DNA of 64,000 nt from Aurelia coerulea (GCA_039566865.1 CM076943.1:47824124-47888123); one strand, 5' to 3'; numbered from the stretch's first letter, positions 36,201-47,275 are shown. A program made the numbers and translations. The notes: generated by a model not told the origin, from the letters alone.

Positions 36201-37349
36201 TTGAATTTTATAGCTGCATTATTCGGGATGGTACGACTGGTTTTCTGTGGTTTTCGAATTAGATTTTCACAACCTTTTTTATCTTGTGATAGATAGAGAA
36301 TCCAGTTTTGCCAGGGTGCATTCCACGTAAACTCCATGACGCCGATTGACGCCGAAGCGTCAATAGTTGATATTATCTGATTGTACTTCTTAGAGTTTAG
36401 TTTTTATTTCTATTTTATATGTTATATACATTTTACATTTTATACTTATTTAATCTACAATCTATCTAGTCTGTATGACTATCTGTTTTGGAGAGTTTTC
36501 ACCATTGGCATTAAACAAAGATAAAGATCAGCTGGCCAATATCATCAAATTCAATGATAAATTCCTCTCTATTGGCGCGTGGCGTACAATTTCTTCAGCC
36601 TGCCTGTTGCCCTGTTGCCTTTCGTGTGTTTAGGCTTAACACATTTGAAACTCGTTGCTCAGAATCCAGCTGTATCTTTATGATCGTTCATTGCATAAAA
36701 ATCTGATAGCACTGGCGAATGCTACGGGGTTCAAACATGTAGAAAACATCTTCATTTGCAAGTTATCTGCTGCTACTTGCCTGCATTAGGGAGAGAAAGT
36801 TTGGATTTTTTTAAGTTTATCCCCGGGGGGGGGTACTTGACTTAAATTTGTACGGGGGTGTGCCCACGAGAAAAAATTTTTTTTACCCTGCTCCTGAATT
36901 TTTCGCTCAAAATGGTAACCTGTTCTAGAAAAAATTGGTGAAAAGTATAATCAAAAACATGAAATTTGACTGAAAAACGACCCGATCTAGTAGACTGGCT
37001 ACACAATCTCTGTATGCTCCTTAGAACTGATTTGTCGCTAATACAGAGACTTGTTGCCAAACAGTGTCTGAAATCGGAATAACTTGATAGCCTCGTTTTC
37101 ATAAGCGCTACATGCGTAAAACGCGGACCACGGAATTAGTATTTTGGTTGTTGTTGCTGCTGTGATCAGTAATCATCAAAATATGACTCAAGAAAACAAC
37201 ACATTGATACCAAGTTTCATTCATGTGAATTTGAAAGAATTTTAGACAGTTTATGACTCTGACAAAATTGAGCATGGACAGTGAACATAAATTTGAAATT
37301 TCAGAGGAGTTTCAGTTTCATATATATATAAATTCACCACGGAGAGAAG

Positions 37350-37460
37350 TATTTAAAGGAGGAGCTCTCTCAATAGGTAAACTAATCGAAGAGAGAGCCC
37401 CCCCCCCCCCTATCAAAGTGACCAAAGATAAAGTGACCAAAGTTCAGAGTGACCAAAGAT
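37350..37460. repeat. GGAGGAGCTCTCT repeat, copy 1
   Basis: ggaggagctctctcaataggtaaactaatcg then agagagagcccccccccccc. The same block is at 61758-61815. Confidence 0.6.
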
Positions 37461-37797
37461 AAAGGAAGGAACCAAAGACTTGACAAGATTAGACATTTCA
37501 TCATCATTATACATTATCATTAGCAATCAGTTAAGTGGTATCTGAAGGACTGAAGTACAAGGAATTTTCAAGGGAACTGTTCTTTATATTTGCTCCAAGT
37601 GATTTGCTGCATCAGATAGACAAACTCTCTCCAAGAAAAGTGCCACCTAAATGCATGCTGATGCGAGGTCTGATAATAATGAAGCAGATATCTTGCTTTA
37701 AACAAACCCCTATGAATTAAGAACATCAACATCAATGTGATAAAGTAACAAGTACTTGTTAAATCACAAGCAAAAATTATATCACCCTTTCCTTTTC

Positions 37798-37854
37798 GTA
37801 TGTGATCCAAACACGGGGTGGGGGGGGGGGGGGGGGTTGGATCACATATGGAAC
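37798..37854. repeat. Hairpin with a G-tract loop
   Basis: tatgtgatccaa and ttggatcacata flank acacggggt followed by about 17 G. The stem has 12 paired bases. Confidence 0.7.
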
Positions 37855-38754
37855 TTATAAAGATTCTAAACTTCTAAAATATCTAAGATTGTTTTATTTG
37901 GCAGATCAAATGCATTCAAACCAAAACAACTGTTAAGGTGATAAAGTACAACAGCTCAACATTGCCAAGTAACATGCTTGCAGTTAGATAATATTAGAAA
38001 TTCAAGGCCCCCGACGAGATCAGAAAAGTGGGGGGGGGGGGCAGGCCAAACTTGATACAAAGAATTACCACAACACAATAACATGATGATGACTTGATGA
38101 TGAGCTGCCTTTCAAAACGGCATGATTTGCAAACATGTGGGGGGCGTGGCCCCCCGGCCCCCCCGGTCCCCAAGTCATCGGAGGCCCTGAAATTGAAATA
38201 CACGAGCCAAATGTAAACGAAAAAATCACTAACCTGAACTTAGAGTAGGCCTACACTACACTGCAGTGTACTGACAGACTGACACTCACTGCTGTCTTGA
38301 AAATGCCTCTCAAGTATCACAACAGCATTACATTTTGCCATTTCCTGTTAGAGCACAAACAAATATCTCTTCCCAGTGCCCACTTCATCATGCCAAATGG
38401 CTAGCTAAATTCCTTCAGCTTCATTTGCTTCTGCTCTTCAGGTCGATCAAGCTGCGACGACAGCGCCGGACGCCATTGCTTCTTCTCGAAAAACTCAGAC
38501 CAAACAGGCCTCTACTTCAAAGGGAGGTTTTCCAGTAAAAATAAGTAAAGAGACGAAAAGTTGATTGGCTACAAAAAAATTTTCTATTGTTTTAGCCGAA
38601 ATGCTCCAATCAGATTTACAATTCGGTTTTTCGTTCTGAAAATTCCGATTTGAGACACTCTCTGGCAACTAGTCCCTCATTGAGCGGCCATCAGCAACAA
38701 CAACAACAGCGAAATCGAGGGACTAGTGTAGCTAGTCTACCGATCTAGCAGAAT
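37855..38754. other. Unassigned, G/C-tract rich
   Basis: G-tract at 38031-38041, ggccccccggccccccc near 38148-38162. A possible promoter-like block (agcggccatcagcaacaacaacaac) near 38680. No exon recognised. Confidence 0.3.
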
Positions 38755-39121
38755 ATTCCCCTTTGACTTGTTTTGACAACCTGCTCTAGAAAAATTGCCT
38801 CATTTTGATACCCTGTGCCAGAAAAAATTGATGAAAACGATACCCTTAAAAACGGCACATCCCCGTCGGACAAATATACTAAGTACCCCCCCCCCCCGGG
38901 AGTTTAGCTTGTACAGCCCCTTTAATTCAGCCCTCCTACCTAATAACCCGAGCGAGAGGTGAAAAATATTCTCGATACATGGGAGTTTCCAACACAGGGC
39001 TGAAATCTGTCGCCACGCGTCAATTTTGTTTTTCAATTGTTTGTTTGTTTGTTTGTCATCTTATTTTAATTCAATCTCATTTTAGCTTCCAAATAGAAAC
39101 GAATCTAAATCGAATATTTAA

Positions 39122-39360
39122 AGGCACACTGTCGTGGCTGTGATTGGCCAGTCGTAATGTTGAAAGAACTAAAAACAACCTGGCCTCTGAACAATTGCTA
39201 AGCCTTTATGCTCTTGGGTCATACTTTGTTTCGAGAATAAAGGGAGTCAGATCTTTATCGCCTTCATGAATTTCAGTGTACAGCGTAATTACTGAAGCTT
39301 GCCTAATTCTATTATTTTGTATTGTCTTATTCATCCAATCAGTGCCACGACAGTGTGCCT
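39122..39360. mobile_element. TTAA-flanked miniature element, AGGCACACTGTCGTGGC ends
   Basis: TTAA at 39118-39121 and 39361-39364. TIRs AGGCACACTGTCGTGGC and GCCACGACAGTGTGCCT are 17-bp perfect complements, extending imperfectly through gattgg/ccaatc. 239 bp, no ORF. Confidence 0.92.
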
Positions 39361-39694
39361 TTAAATAAACTACTGGGAATACTTAATATACGTATTTAGG
39401 TCGTTAGCTACAAACACTACAGCTGCAAGTTGGCCCATCCCATTGTTTTAAAACAATGGGGATTAGGCAATAATTAGGTGTGACAATAAGGATTAAATTT
39501 TCATCCCTCCTTGAGCAAAGAGCGAGTTTCAACCCAGGGGTGAAAATTTCTCATGTAATCGAACAAAAGCAGTTTACAAGTCTGTTCACCAGAGAGGTGA
39601 GCTCCTGGGGTACTCCCATTGTGGCCTGACAGGGGGGTCCAGTCAGGATTGGAAAATACCCTCAAATGGTAGTATCTTTTCACAGAAACCCACA
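39361..39694. other. Unassigned spacer
   Basis: cattgttttaaaacaatg at about 39442-39459 is a perfect palindrome. ggggtactcccattgtgg at 39608 resembles an end of the G/C-tract elements. Confidence 0.4.
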
Positions 39695-39909
39695 AATGGG
39701 AGCAGTGGCGTGGTGGCAGGGGGGACGGGGGGCCCCAGTGAGACTTTTTGAGGGGGCGCCAAATCGATCCACAAGGAATTTGAAAAACTTTGCGATGATA
39801 CGACCTCTCCGTCGCGATACATGTAGGTTAACTTTGGTAAAGGTAATTGACACCGCACACAGTTCACCAAGAAGATATGAAAGAAACAAGAAAATTCTAC
39901 GGTCGAGAC

Positions 39910-40214
39910 CAGTCGCGGCTTTGAGTTTCCAATGGGGCAACACTCCATTTCACGATGAAAACTCAGCTTGGCCCTCCCTTTTTGGCGAGAAGAGCGCCCC
40001 TCATACTTACCCAAGCGCACTCTTTTTTAAGTCTTGCATTCTGACGAGTGTGGAAGGATCATATAAATCAAGGCATTATTTTGATTAAAAACAAAAAATT
40101 CTTAAAAAGGAAGCAAAAATTTTCGCGCGCCTTCGGCGCGCATACTTTCGACCGTGCTTTCGGCGCCATCTTTCAAGGTTGCCCCCCTTCAACCTCAGGC
40201 TGGATGCGACCCTG
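39910..40214. mobile_element. hAT-like miniature element, nested (sister of 23837-24144)
   Basis: GTCGAGAC at 39902-39909 and GCCGAGAC at 40215-40222 (7 of 8). Ends CAGTCGCGGC and GGATGCGACCCTG. Interior gatgaaaactcagcttggc and cgcgcgccttcggcgcg match the sister copy. Confidence 0.85.
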
Positions 40215-40539
40215 GCCGAGACGATGGAAGAGTCTGAAGATGTCCAGTGGAAGAGAATTTTGAGTCATTTAACGCCAATCTGTAGGGCGTGCTTGCATAA
40301 TTTTCCTGGGAGACTGGGGAATTATCAGATACGGCCCTCCGTTTTCCAAAATGGGCAGCCTAACTAAATTACGGGCAGTTCTAATTCAATTACTGGCAGT
40401 TCTAAATGACAAAACGGGCAATTATAACTTTTCACATTTGGGATATTACAAAATCTCCGAACAGAATATGCCTAAATTATCAAAATATGCAATGCCTGGT
40501 TCAGACAATTTCGTACAATAGACAAAGTTTGTATTTCTA

Positions 40540-41310
40540 GATGGAAAGGATAACAATTTTGATGGCATTTCACACAATTCGGAGGTTGGCAAGGGGCTCT
40601 CTTCTCAGATCTTTGCCAGAGAGGGCTCTTCGAATTCTACCGAATCTGTTGAGAAACTTGAAGGTCTTGAAGCAAGGCAAAGAGACTGGAATATGCTACA
40701 CAAGTAAAGAAACGGCGACTTCTTGTAAATTCTAATGTCATCTTAACCATTCTAAGCTAATCAAAGCAATAAAGACCAACAATATTCTGCTCGCTTCGCT
40801 CGCTTTTCCACAAAATTTTCTTTTACTAAAAGTGGGATCCTTTAAATACATTGGATAGTTTGTTTGAAAGATGGTATGAGGGAAGCCTCGACAAATTTAT
40901 TAATAGAGCTTGGCAATTTTAAATTATCCCTAGGATGATCCATACAACCCCTCCCCACCACCAAACGTAATTCTCTGGTAAAAACATCCTCATTGTTTCA
41001 TACACCATGTACTCAGGGTTGTGTTCGATATTTTGTAAAAATGGGATCGTTTGGTTGAGTTTTGCTGGCTTCAATCAAGGAAAAAAATGAACTTACTACG
41101 CAGAAAATTTAAATAGTGTTTTCCTGAATCCAGAATCATTTTTTGATTAAACTTTTCGACTCTGATGAAGATGATTTACAGCATGAGAACAAAATATGCA
41201 CCAAGCTAAACTAACGAACACTCAGTTTCATATGACTTGCTTAGAAGCAGCATTGCTCAATACTGTGTCAGAGGCCTTCTAATGAAATTTGATTCTGACC
41301 AACCCCTTGG
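40540..41310. other. Interior of the large hAT-like element
   Basis: AT-rich, only short ORFs (64 codons at 40541 and unassigned). The right part carries a run of ttttgattaaac and similar; no recognised domain. Confidence 0.45.
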
Positions 41311-41318
41311 AGAAGGGG

Positions 41319-41777
41319 CAGGAACGCCGGAGAGGGGGGGCGCGGGGGGGCAAGCGCCCCTCCTGCCCTTTCCTACGGGGGGCAAGGGGGGTAAAAGTGC
41401 CCTTTCAATGAAAAACAATAATTTACTTTGACAACGTTAAAATTGATACAACGGAAGGCAAATTATGTTGAAACTTGATAGAAAGCCACCATAGCCTCAT
41501 TCCCTTATCGGAAACACAGCAGTATGCGATCTTGTGTGATTTGGAATGAGGACATGTGGAGAAACAGCCGAAACATTTCGTGAAAGAACATAATTAATGT
41601 TCGTTGAGACATTTTTGATAGCATTTTAAGCCAATCTAAAGGGCGTGGCCACAAAAATTTTCCCGGGGGAGTACCCCAGACCCCCCAATTTTTCGGCTCG
41701 CGCCGCTCGCCTTCGGTCTCGATTGCCCTTACGTTCCTAGTCGCCCCCCTTGCCCTACCATCGCTCCGGCGTCCCTG
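41319..41777. mobile_element. hAT-like element nested in 39703-41836, 8-bp TSD
   Basis: AGAAGGGG at 41311-41318 and 41778-41785. Ends CAGGAACGCCGGAG and CTCCGGCGTCCCTG are near-perfect complements. Left end is G-rich (ggggggcgcggggggg). Confidence 0.88.
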
Positions 41778-41844
41778 AGAAGGGGCGCCAAAAATGATCT
41801 GGCCACCCCAGTGGAAAACGACCCACCACGCCACTGAATGGGAG

Positions 41845-42537
41845 TTCATAGACCTATAATTGGACCACTTGCTAGCTTCTGGTAGCGAAAATTTTCTGCA
41901 ATTTTTCAAAATTTTCTATTGTAAAACTGATTGAGCAAAGCAAGAAAACTTCAAAATTCAGTGATGATTATTGCTGCAACGACCATATTGCCATGCGGAG
42001 GAGCCTACTGAGTTGAAATCTTATAAATGGATAGGAATCTTGGAATACCCTAGTCTGTGTTCCAGACCACTTGTTCATCTTTTTAATGATGCGATAAATT
42101 TAACGACTGTAAATCTTCCTTTCATCCAAAAGTTGAAAGGGTACTTCACACCATTATGTCTTTAAATTTTGGAGATCTATCAACAAGCGATCATATTACA
42201 AGCGTGGAATGAATATTTTGAATGAACTACTTTACTTCTTTCACAAAATTCTGACCAGCAGCTATCTCAGCCTAGTTTCCTCAAAAAAGCTTGAACTATT
42301 GGAAATTGTTTCTAACGAAGAAAGTGACTTATCAAATAAAACTGATCTCGTTATTGTAAAAGCCATGATCTTAAACGAGAGTCAATGAGCTTGAAAGCTC
42401 TAAACTAGAACATTCATTTGAAGTGAAATAAGAGCAAATCATAATTAGGATACAGCATGTTGAAGATGGCAGATCAATTCATTTAAGTTTTCTATTGCTG
42501 CCATCTTGCTGAAACATTTCGTTATTTTCTTTTGCAG
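41845..42537. other. Unassigned, upstream of a mucin-like exon
   Basis: AT-rich. gttgaagatggc and gctgccatcttgctgaaac near 42460-42515 form a weak inverted repeat. The acceptor tattttcttttgcag ends it. Confidence 0.4.
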
Positions 42538-42672
42538 TGATAATCCCAGACGAGAAAACGACAACGACTTTCCCTCCCCCATCTTTAACTACCCCATCTT
42601 CCCCTGCTGAACCAACTCGCAGGAACACAATGACAACTAGTGAAAATGCAACTAACTCTTCGATGACGAATG
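42538..42672 (+). CDS. Candidate Thr/Pro/Ser-rich exon of an unidentified surface protein
   Basis: Strong acceptor gttattttcttttgcag ends at 42537 and donor AATG|gtaaga at 42673. In phase 1 it reads IIPDEKTTTTFPPPSLTTPS, SPAEPTRRNTMTTSEN and ATNSSMTN, 45 codons, open throughout. The exon is symmetric (phase 1-1), has sequons (NAT, NSS) and is mucin-like, so it could be an extracellular stalk. The gene is unidentified. A truncated duplicate of its 3' end and following intron lies at about 43618-43760. Confidence 0.55.
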
Positions 42673-43003
42673 GTAAGATCTAGACTTCTACTTCTTTAGA
42701 TTTTTTCATCTTTTTTACAATGCAGTACAATCTAAAGATTTTCAATCTTCCTCAAATTCCAAAGTTACAAGTACTGCACCCATAATTTCTTTCAATGTCG
42801 GAGATACATAATTTTCTTGGGTCACGTAGAATACGAATATTTAAAAAAGTTTTTATTTTTGTAGTAGCTCGTATTTTACAAATAGAGTTGAATTGAATCT
42901 TGCTGAAACAGCTCGGTATTTTCTCTTGGAGGTATGATTCTACATGCAACAATAGCACATTCGCTGTCATTATTACCAGCAGCACCTTCAAACACGTGTT
43001 TCC

Positions 43004-43570
43004 CTAGACTTATGACGATGAGTCTCTTGTTTCCCTGTGCTCTTTGACTTCAAGATGGCGCTTCAGTCAACAGAGACTCATATTGATTTTGACTGGAAAG
43101 GTCTGCAGCTGTTTTGCCAACCAAGAAGCCAAACATCCCATATAGTGAGCGGAGAATTTACCAGACCTAGCTCATCTAGACCAGTTTTTTGCGTAGATTT
43201 CGATTCTGGGAGGTGATCAGCCATTTGAGGGGGCTTTTTCAAGATATAGGGGGTCATAGGTTAAAAAATGGGGGAAATCATAATTCTTTGGTTCTCAAAG
43301 AAAATATTGTTATAGCTCGGTTACACATGGATATCTAGCATCAGATATATCTCCGTAAATGTATTTGGTCGTCAAGGGCATGTTCCTGCTTTGATAGTGG
43401 TTGTTCAATTTGGTCATCATGAATACTTGGCCTTGTACATGCTCCCATGTCTTCCTCGAATTGTCTCTCTTCTTGACGATCTTTTGGTAAATGCCTGCAA
43501 TGGAGATCTGGCCCTTCTCACATGGACCTTTTAGAGCAATGATACAAGGGACTCATCGTCATAAGTCTAG
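43004..43570. mobile_element. CTAGACTTATGACGATGAGTC element, copy 1
   Basis: Ends CTAGACTTATGACGATGAG and CTCATCGTCATAAGTCTAG are 19-bp complements. Shares tctcttgtttccctgtgctctttga with 54154-54340. It lies between the exon and its partial duplicate. Confidence 0.85.
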
Positions 43571-43617
43571 TCTTTCCCTACCCCAAAAACAAGGCAATAT
43601 GAATCAACCCCCCGAGA

Positions 43618-43760
43618 AAAACTGGAAATTACTGCAAGTAACTCATCGATGACGAATGGTAAGATCTAGACTTCTACTTCTTGAGATTTTTTCATCTTTT
43701 TTTACAATGCAGTACAATCTAAAGATTTTCAATCTTCCTCAAATTCCACAGTTGAAAGGG
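43618..43760 (+). pseudogene. Partial duplicate of the 42538 exon end and intron start
   Basis: gcaagtaactcatcgatgacgaatg|gtaagatctagac and about 100 bp of intron match 42650-42770 with few changes. Only about 45 bp of exon is present, so it is a local duplication product, or an alternative short exon (ITASNSSMTN). Confidence 0.65.
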
Positions 43761-44270
43761 TACTGCACTCCATAAAATTTTTTGAGACCACGCCCTTTAG
43801 AACGTCGCAAAATGCCCCTTTCAAAACGAGACTCGCCTCTTTACGCCCATATTTACATACAGTTCGGTGCAGAAAATGTGTTGATTACTATGAAAAGAGA
43901 TCTTTGTCATTACAACCAACGAATATTTCTACTTAAGATCTGTCAGTGCAAACTTTCCAAAGTTACTATGATTATTGTAATTTTAAACGAAATCGTTAGC
44001 AATTTCCAAGAGGGACATCGTATCTGCTTGTTGATTATGAAAGTTCAATATCGCTAGATTGCTGAACCTTCTTGCTTCATGTTTGAACGAAGCCATGTTT
44101 TGAGGCGTCTAGCTATTTGAGAAAGATACGTATCCCAGCAGATGCAGCAGTTGGGTGTTAATGACCATGTTTTACGTTATACTAAATATACCACGGTTGC
44201 CCGGTTGACACATAAATTTGTGGATGAGTTGTTTTTCTTCATTTTCATTGATTTATTTGAATGGAAAAAT
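43761..44270. other. Unassigned
   Basis: tgagaccacgccctttagaacg resembles gggaccacgcccttt-type sequence near 62355 and 41640. No exon found; ORFs are short. Confidence 0.35.
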
Positions 44271-44274
44271 CCCA

Positions 44275-44702
44275 AGGGGGTACACCCTAACTTTCAATAC
44301 GGGGGGGGGTCCATGCCACTATTTCTTTGCTGACCCCTAAATATTATGCCTAATGGTTTGGGGACCCCAAATATTGAGTCTAATTTTTTAGAGGCCCCAA
44401 ATATTGTTATCTATTTCTGGGGCCTCTAAAATGTTTTTGAATGATTTCAATTTGAGGTTCTTGATCTTTCTCAGTTTTTGAACAATACCAAGACATTTAG
44501 TTCATGATTCGCACCTTCAGGGCCAAAATGCACGATTCTTCCTTTCTTCAAATTTGTGGACCCCAAATATTGAATTTCTGTCCATCTTGTAATCCACAGA
44601 CCCCAAATATTGATTTCACGTAAAATTTCGGACCCCAAATATTGGCACGGACTCCCCCGTATTGAAAGTCAATGAGTACCCCCCCCCCCTGCATACCCCT
44701 GG
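44275..44702. mobile_element. G/C-tract-bounded element with tandem gaccccaaatattg array
   Basis: Left cccaagggggtacaccctaactttcaatacgggg, right ccccgtattgaaagtcaatgagtacccccccccc ... cccctgggg, i.e. long complementary ends. Between them gaccccaaatattg recurs at least seven times. Confidence 0.72.
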
Positions 44703-44814
44703 GGAAAAAATTGAGCACAATGGCTGCGCAGTCCCTGATTACCGTCCGAAAACCAGATTGACAGAAAATTGCGAATCCTACATTTTCCCATAGAGTGAAA
44801 TAATCGTCATCCGG

Positions 44815-45368
44815 CTTTTCCAGTCAATATCTTGCAAAAACTTCATCCTTTTCCAGTCAATATCTTGCAAAAACTTCATCCCTTTCCAGTCAATATCTTG
44901 CAAAAACTTCATCCTTTTCCAGTCAATATCTTGCAAAAACTTCATCCTTTTCCAGTCAATATCTTGCAAAAACTTCATCCTTTTCCAGTCAATATCTTGC
45001 AAAAACTTCATCCTTTTCCAGTCAATATCTTGCAAAAACTGCATCCTTTTCCAGTCAATATCTTGCAAAAACTTCATCCTTTTCCAGTCAATATCTTGCA
45101 AAAACTTCATCCTTTTCCAGTCAATATCTTGCAAAAACTTCATCCTTTTCCAGTCAATATCTTGCAAAAACTTCATCCTTTTCCAGTCAATATCTTGCAA
45201 AATCTTCATCCTTGTCCAGTTAATATCTTGCAAAAACTTCATCCTTTTCCAGTCAATATCTTGCAAAAACTTCATCCCTTTCCAGTCAATATCTTGCAAA
45301 AACTTCATCCTTTTCCAGTCAATATCTTGCAAAAACTGCATCCTTTTCCAGTCAATATCTTGCAAAAC
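44815..45368. repeat. 33-bp minisatellite, about 16.8 units
   Basis: Unit cttttccagtcaatatcttg plus caaaaacttcatc, nearly identical through the array (a few c/g/a variants such as aactgcatc, ttgtccagttaat). Period 33 is divisible by 3, so both strands stay open (183 codons plus, 195 codons minus, 11-residue repeats NILQKLHPFPV and QDIDWKRMKFL). No promoter, splice or homology support. Confidence 0.95.
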
Positions 45369-45624
45369 TTAATGAAGAAATAGATGTGAAGTCGTGTGGG
45401 GAACTGAAATCTATGGCTGCAAATGACTCCAATTTGGTTTAGTGCTCCTGAATGAATTTGAAATTCGGCTTTTTCACATCCACCAAAACATAGATTCAAC
45501 AAGGACGGGGAAGTTGTTTTATCTTTATTTTACATCGATTGAAAAAATCATCTAGTCTACTATGTACATATGTACATGGAAACTAATCAAAATCGATGGA
45601 TACAGTAATTGAAATAAAATAAAT

Positions 45625-45897
45625 AATTTTTTTAAACGGTTTCTAAATTATTTACAGTAAAACGACAGGCGTTGCATTTGCACGTGGGGTCATCCCATTG
45701 TGATATTAACCTTTTGAAAGTATTAAGGCTTTCAGCTGATTTTAGCTCATTTGGTAAGCAATTCCAAATCTGCGGTCCTAAGAACTTGAGACAGTGAGTA
45801 CCGAAAGTAACCTGGTTTGGTCTGTAATGAGTAAGGTTATTAAGAAGTTCTAGAAGTGAATGAATTGCCGTTGTTTGGAAACTGGTTTGTTCTTTGG
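45625..45897 (-). pseudogene. LINE reverse-transcriptase C-terminal tail, minus strand
   Basis: Minus-strand open frame LNNLTHYRPNQVTFGTHC, GPQIWNCLPNELKSAESL, FKRLISQWDDPTCKCNAC. The G.IWN.LP.E.K.A..L..FK.L...WD motif marks the tail of a CR1/L2/Rex-type non-LTR polymerase. A sister copy is at 55195-55370. Confidence 0.85.
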
Positions 45898-45947
45898 AGG
45901 GTAGTTATAGCTGAAACTGACCAAGCAACATCTCATAAGATAGGTAA

Positions 45948-46330
45948 GCCCACGGGGGGGGGGGGGGTTTCTTCGATAGTAAAGGTAGCAAGGGTATACT
46001 TTTTCGGACTTCTAGTCTAGCCAAGGGTATACTTTTTTGCAATTTTGGCCAGCAACGGTCTAGCCAAAAGGGTATCATTTTTGACAACATTGGTCTAGCG
46101 AACGGTCATGATATCATATTTGGCACAAATTTGACAATATTGGTCGAGGAAATTGTCAAAATTGGTCTAGCCAAGGGTACCATTTTCGTAAAAATTGGTT
46201 CAGACAATTGTCAAATTTGTCTAGCCAAGGGTACCATTTTCGTAAAAATTAGTCTAGCCAACGGTACCCTTTTGAAGATGCTCGTGGCAGACCCCTACCC
46301 AAAATTGCCAAGAAACTCCCCCCCTCCCAT
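45948..46330. mobile_element. G/C-tract-bounded element with tandem gtctagccaagggtac array
   Basis: G-tract at 45954-45967, right end ccccccctcccatgggt. Interior repeats of ttggtctagccaagggtacca and ttttcgtaaaaattgg. Open frames here are array by-products. Confidence 0.65.
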
Positions 46331-46850
46331 GGGTAAGCCATTCGGCTACATCCTGACGCCTCATTTGTGTTCATAATATTTGCTGTCGGGAAGGTAGGCA
46401 TGATCTAGCTTGTAAAGTTTTTTTGGGTCACACGGTATGTTTATATGTATGCACCGGGTAAATAAAAAAAAGGTAACACGCTTCGCTTGCTGTTGAATAA
46501 AGAGTACGTGGCCGATATTCACAACTGAAATATCAATCTGTCAGTCAAAGACTAACTTAGTGTAAACAACCTATTTGGCAAAATCACTCATCATTTTTAA
46601 AGGAGCTCTGTCACGCAGGTGATTGGTTTAGAGAACAAAGCGTATTTAAGCTTGGTACGCACTGCCCGTTTAAGTGAGTTAAGGTGCGTTTATCCAAGCG
46701 CGTCCACACAATGTTGCTCATTTCAGTGTACTTTGAATATCATTGTACACATATATATTCTATTCATAACTGACCCCATCCCACAACAAAAGTGTAAATC
46801 ACAAACAGTTGAGAGGACGAATCGTATCCTAGTATTAAATTGCTAAGCAA
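46331..46850. other. Unassigned
   Basis: ttttaaaggagctctgtcacg at 46597 resembles the left end of the 820-1134 TTAA element, but no right end was found. No gene. Confidence 0.4.
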
Positions 46851-46859
46851 GTTAATGTG

Positions 46860-46965
46860 TAGCCTGCGTGCAGACTTTACTTTCCACTGCGAAGGAGAAC
46901 CTATGAGCATCATGATCCGCCTTGGCTCTCCTTCGCAGTGGAAAGTAAAGTCTGCACGCAGGCTA
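46860..46965. mobile_element. 106-bp near-perfect hairpin element
   Basis: TAGCCTGCGTGCAGACTTTA ... TAAAGTCTGCACGCAGGCTA; arms of about 41 bp with a short loop. TTAATGTG lies at 46852-46859 and 46967-46974, an 8-bp TSD (one extra A on the right). Confidence 0.88.
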
Positions 46966-47107
46966 ATTAATGTGGCATACAACATTTGATAATTTTGCTG
47001 ACCCTGCAACGTTGACGAAACTACCAAGGGCCGACAACGTTGCTCTTGCATGCATGAGTTTCTCACTGATCTTATCTCACTGATCTTATCTCTTTAATAA
47101 GACCCGG

Positions 47108-47275
47108 ATACTACTGAGAACAGGGATCCGATCAACATAAGGAATGAAGCAAACCACCGCCGTGAACAATCGGATGGCTTGATAACCTATGGAATGGAAG
47201 CTGAAGGGTTTGACAGCCCAACGCTTCCAGGAGCGGTGGAATTATGGGACAAGCACCAAAAAAAAGGACCACTTC
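47108..47275 (+). CDS. Candidate C-terminal exon of an unidentified protein
   Basis: After atctctttaataag, phase 1 reads PDTTENRDPINIRNEANHRR, EQSDGLITYGMEAEGFDSPT, LPGAVELWDKHQKKGPLL and TAA (47273-47275). 55 hydrophilic codons without a stop, compatible in phase with the exon at 42538. It could be a cytoplasmic tail. An A8 run (47259-47266) lies in DKHQKK; one base fewer or two more would continue into KDHFYNTKDPNPKAISGRS and a gtaaga site at 47329. No homology recognised. Confidence 0.4.

Larger units (their letters stand above)
36822..38905. mobile_element. G/C-tract-bounded element, split by later insertions
   Basis: Left half about 36822-36965 (ccccgggggggggtacttgac, ggtaacctgttctagaaaaaattg), right half about 38755-38905 (caacctgctctagaaaaattg, aagtaccccccccccccgggag). 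The two halves are the two ends of one element; some 1.8 kb of other DNA lies between. Confidence 0.6.
39703..41836. mobile_element. Large hAT-like non-autonomous element with 8-bp TSD
   Basis: AATGGGAG at 39695-39702 and 41837-41844. Ends CAGTGGCGTGGTGG and CCACCACGCCACTG are 14-bp complements. Inside are two younger elements, 39910-40214 and 41319-41777. No transposase-length ORF. The outer element must predate both. Confidence 0.9.

Noticed and set aside
39643..40088. ORFs of 125 (-) and 140 (+) codons
   Set aside because: Overlap hAT-like termini and the nested element; no transposase motif.
44815..45368. CRISPR-like array
   Set aside because: Direct tandem repeat without spacers in a eukaryotic genome.
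44778..45383. 195-codon (-) and 183-codon (+) ORFs with 11-residue repeats
   Set aside because: Both follow automatically from a 33-bp minisatellite lacking stops; no independent coding evidence.
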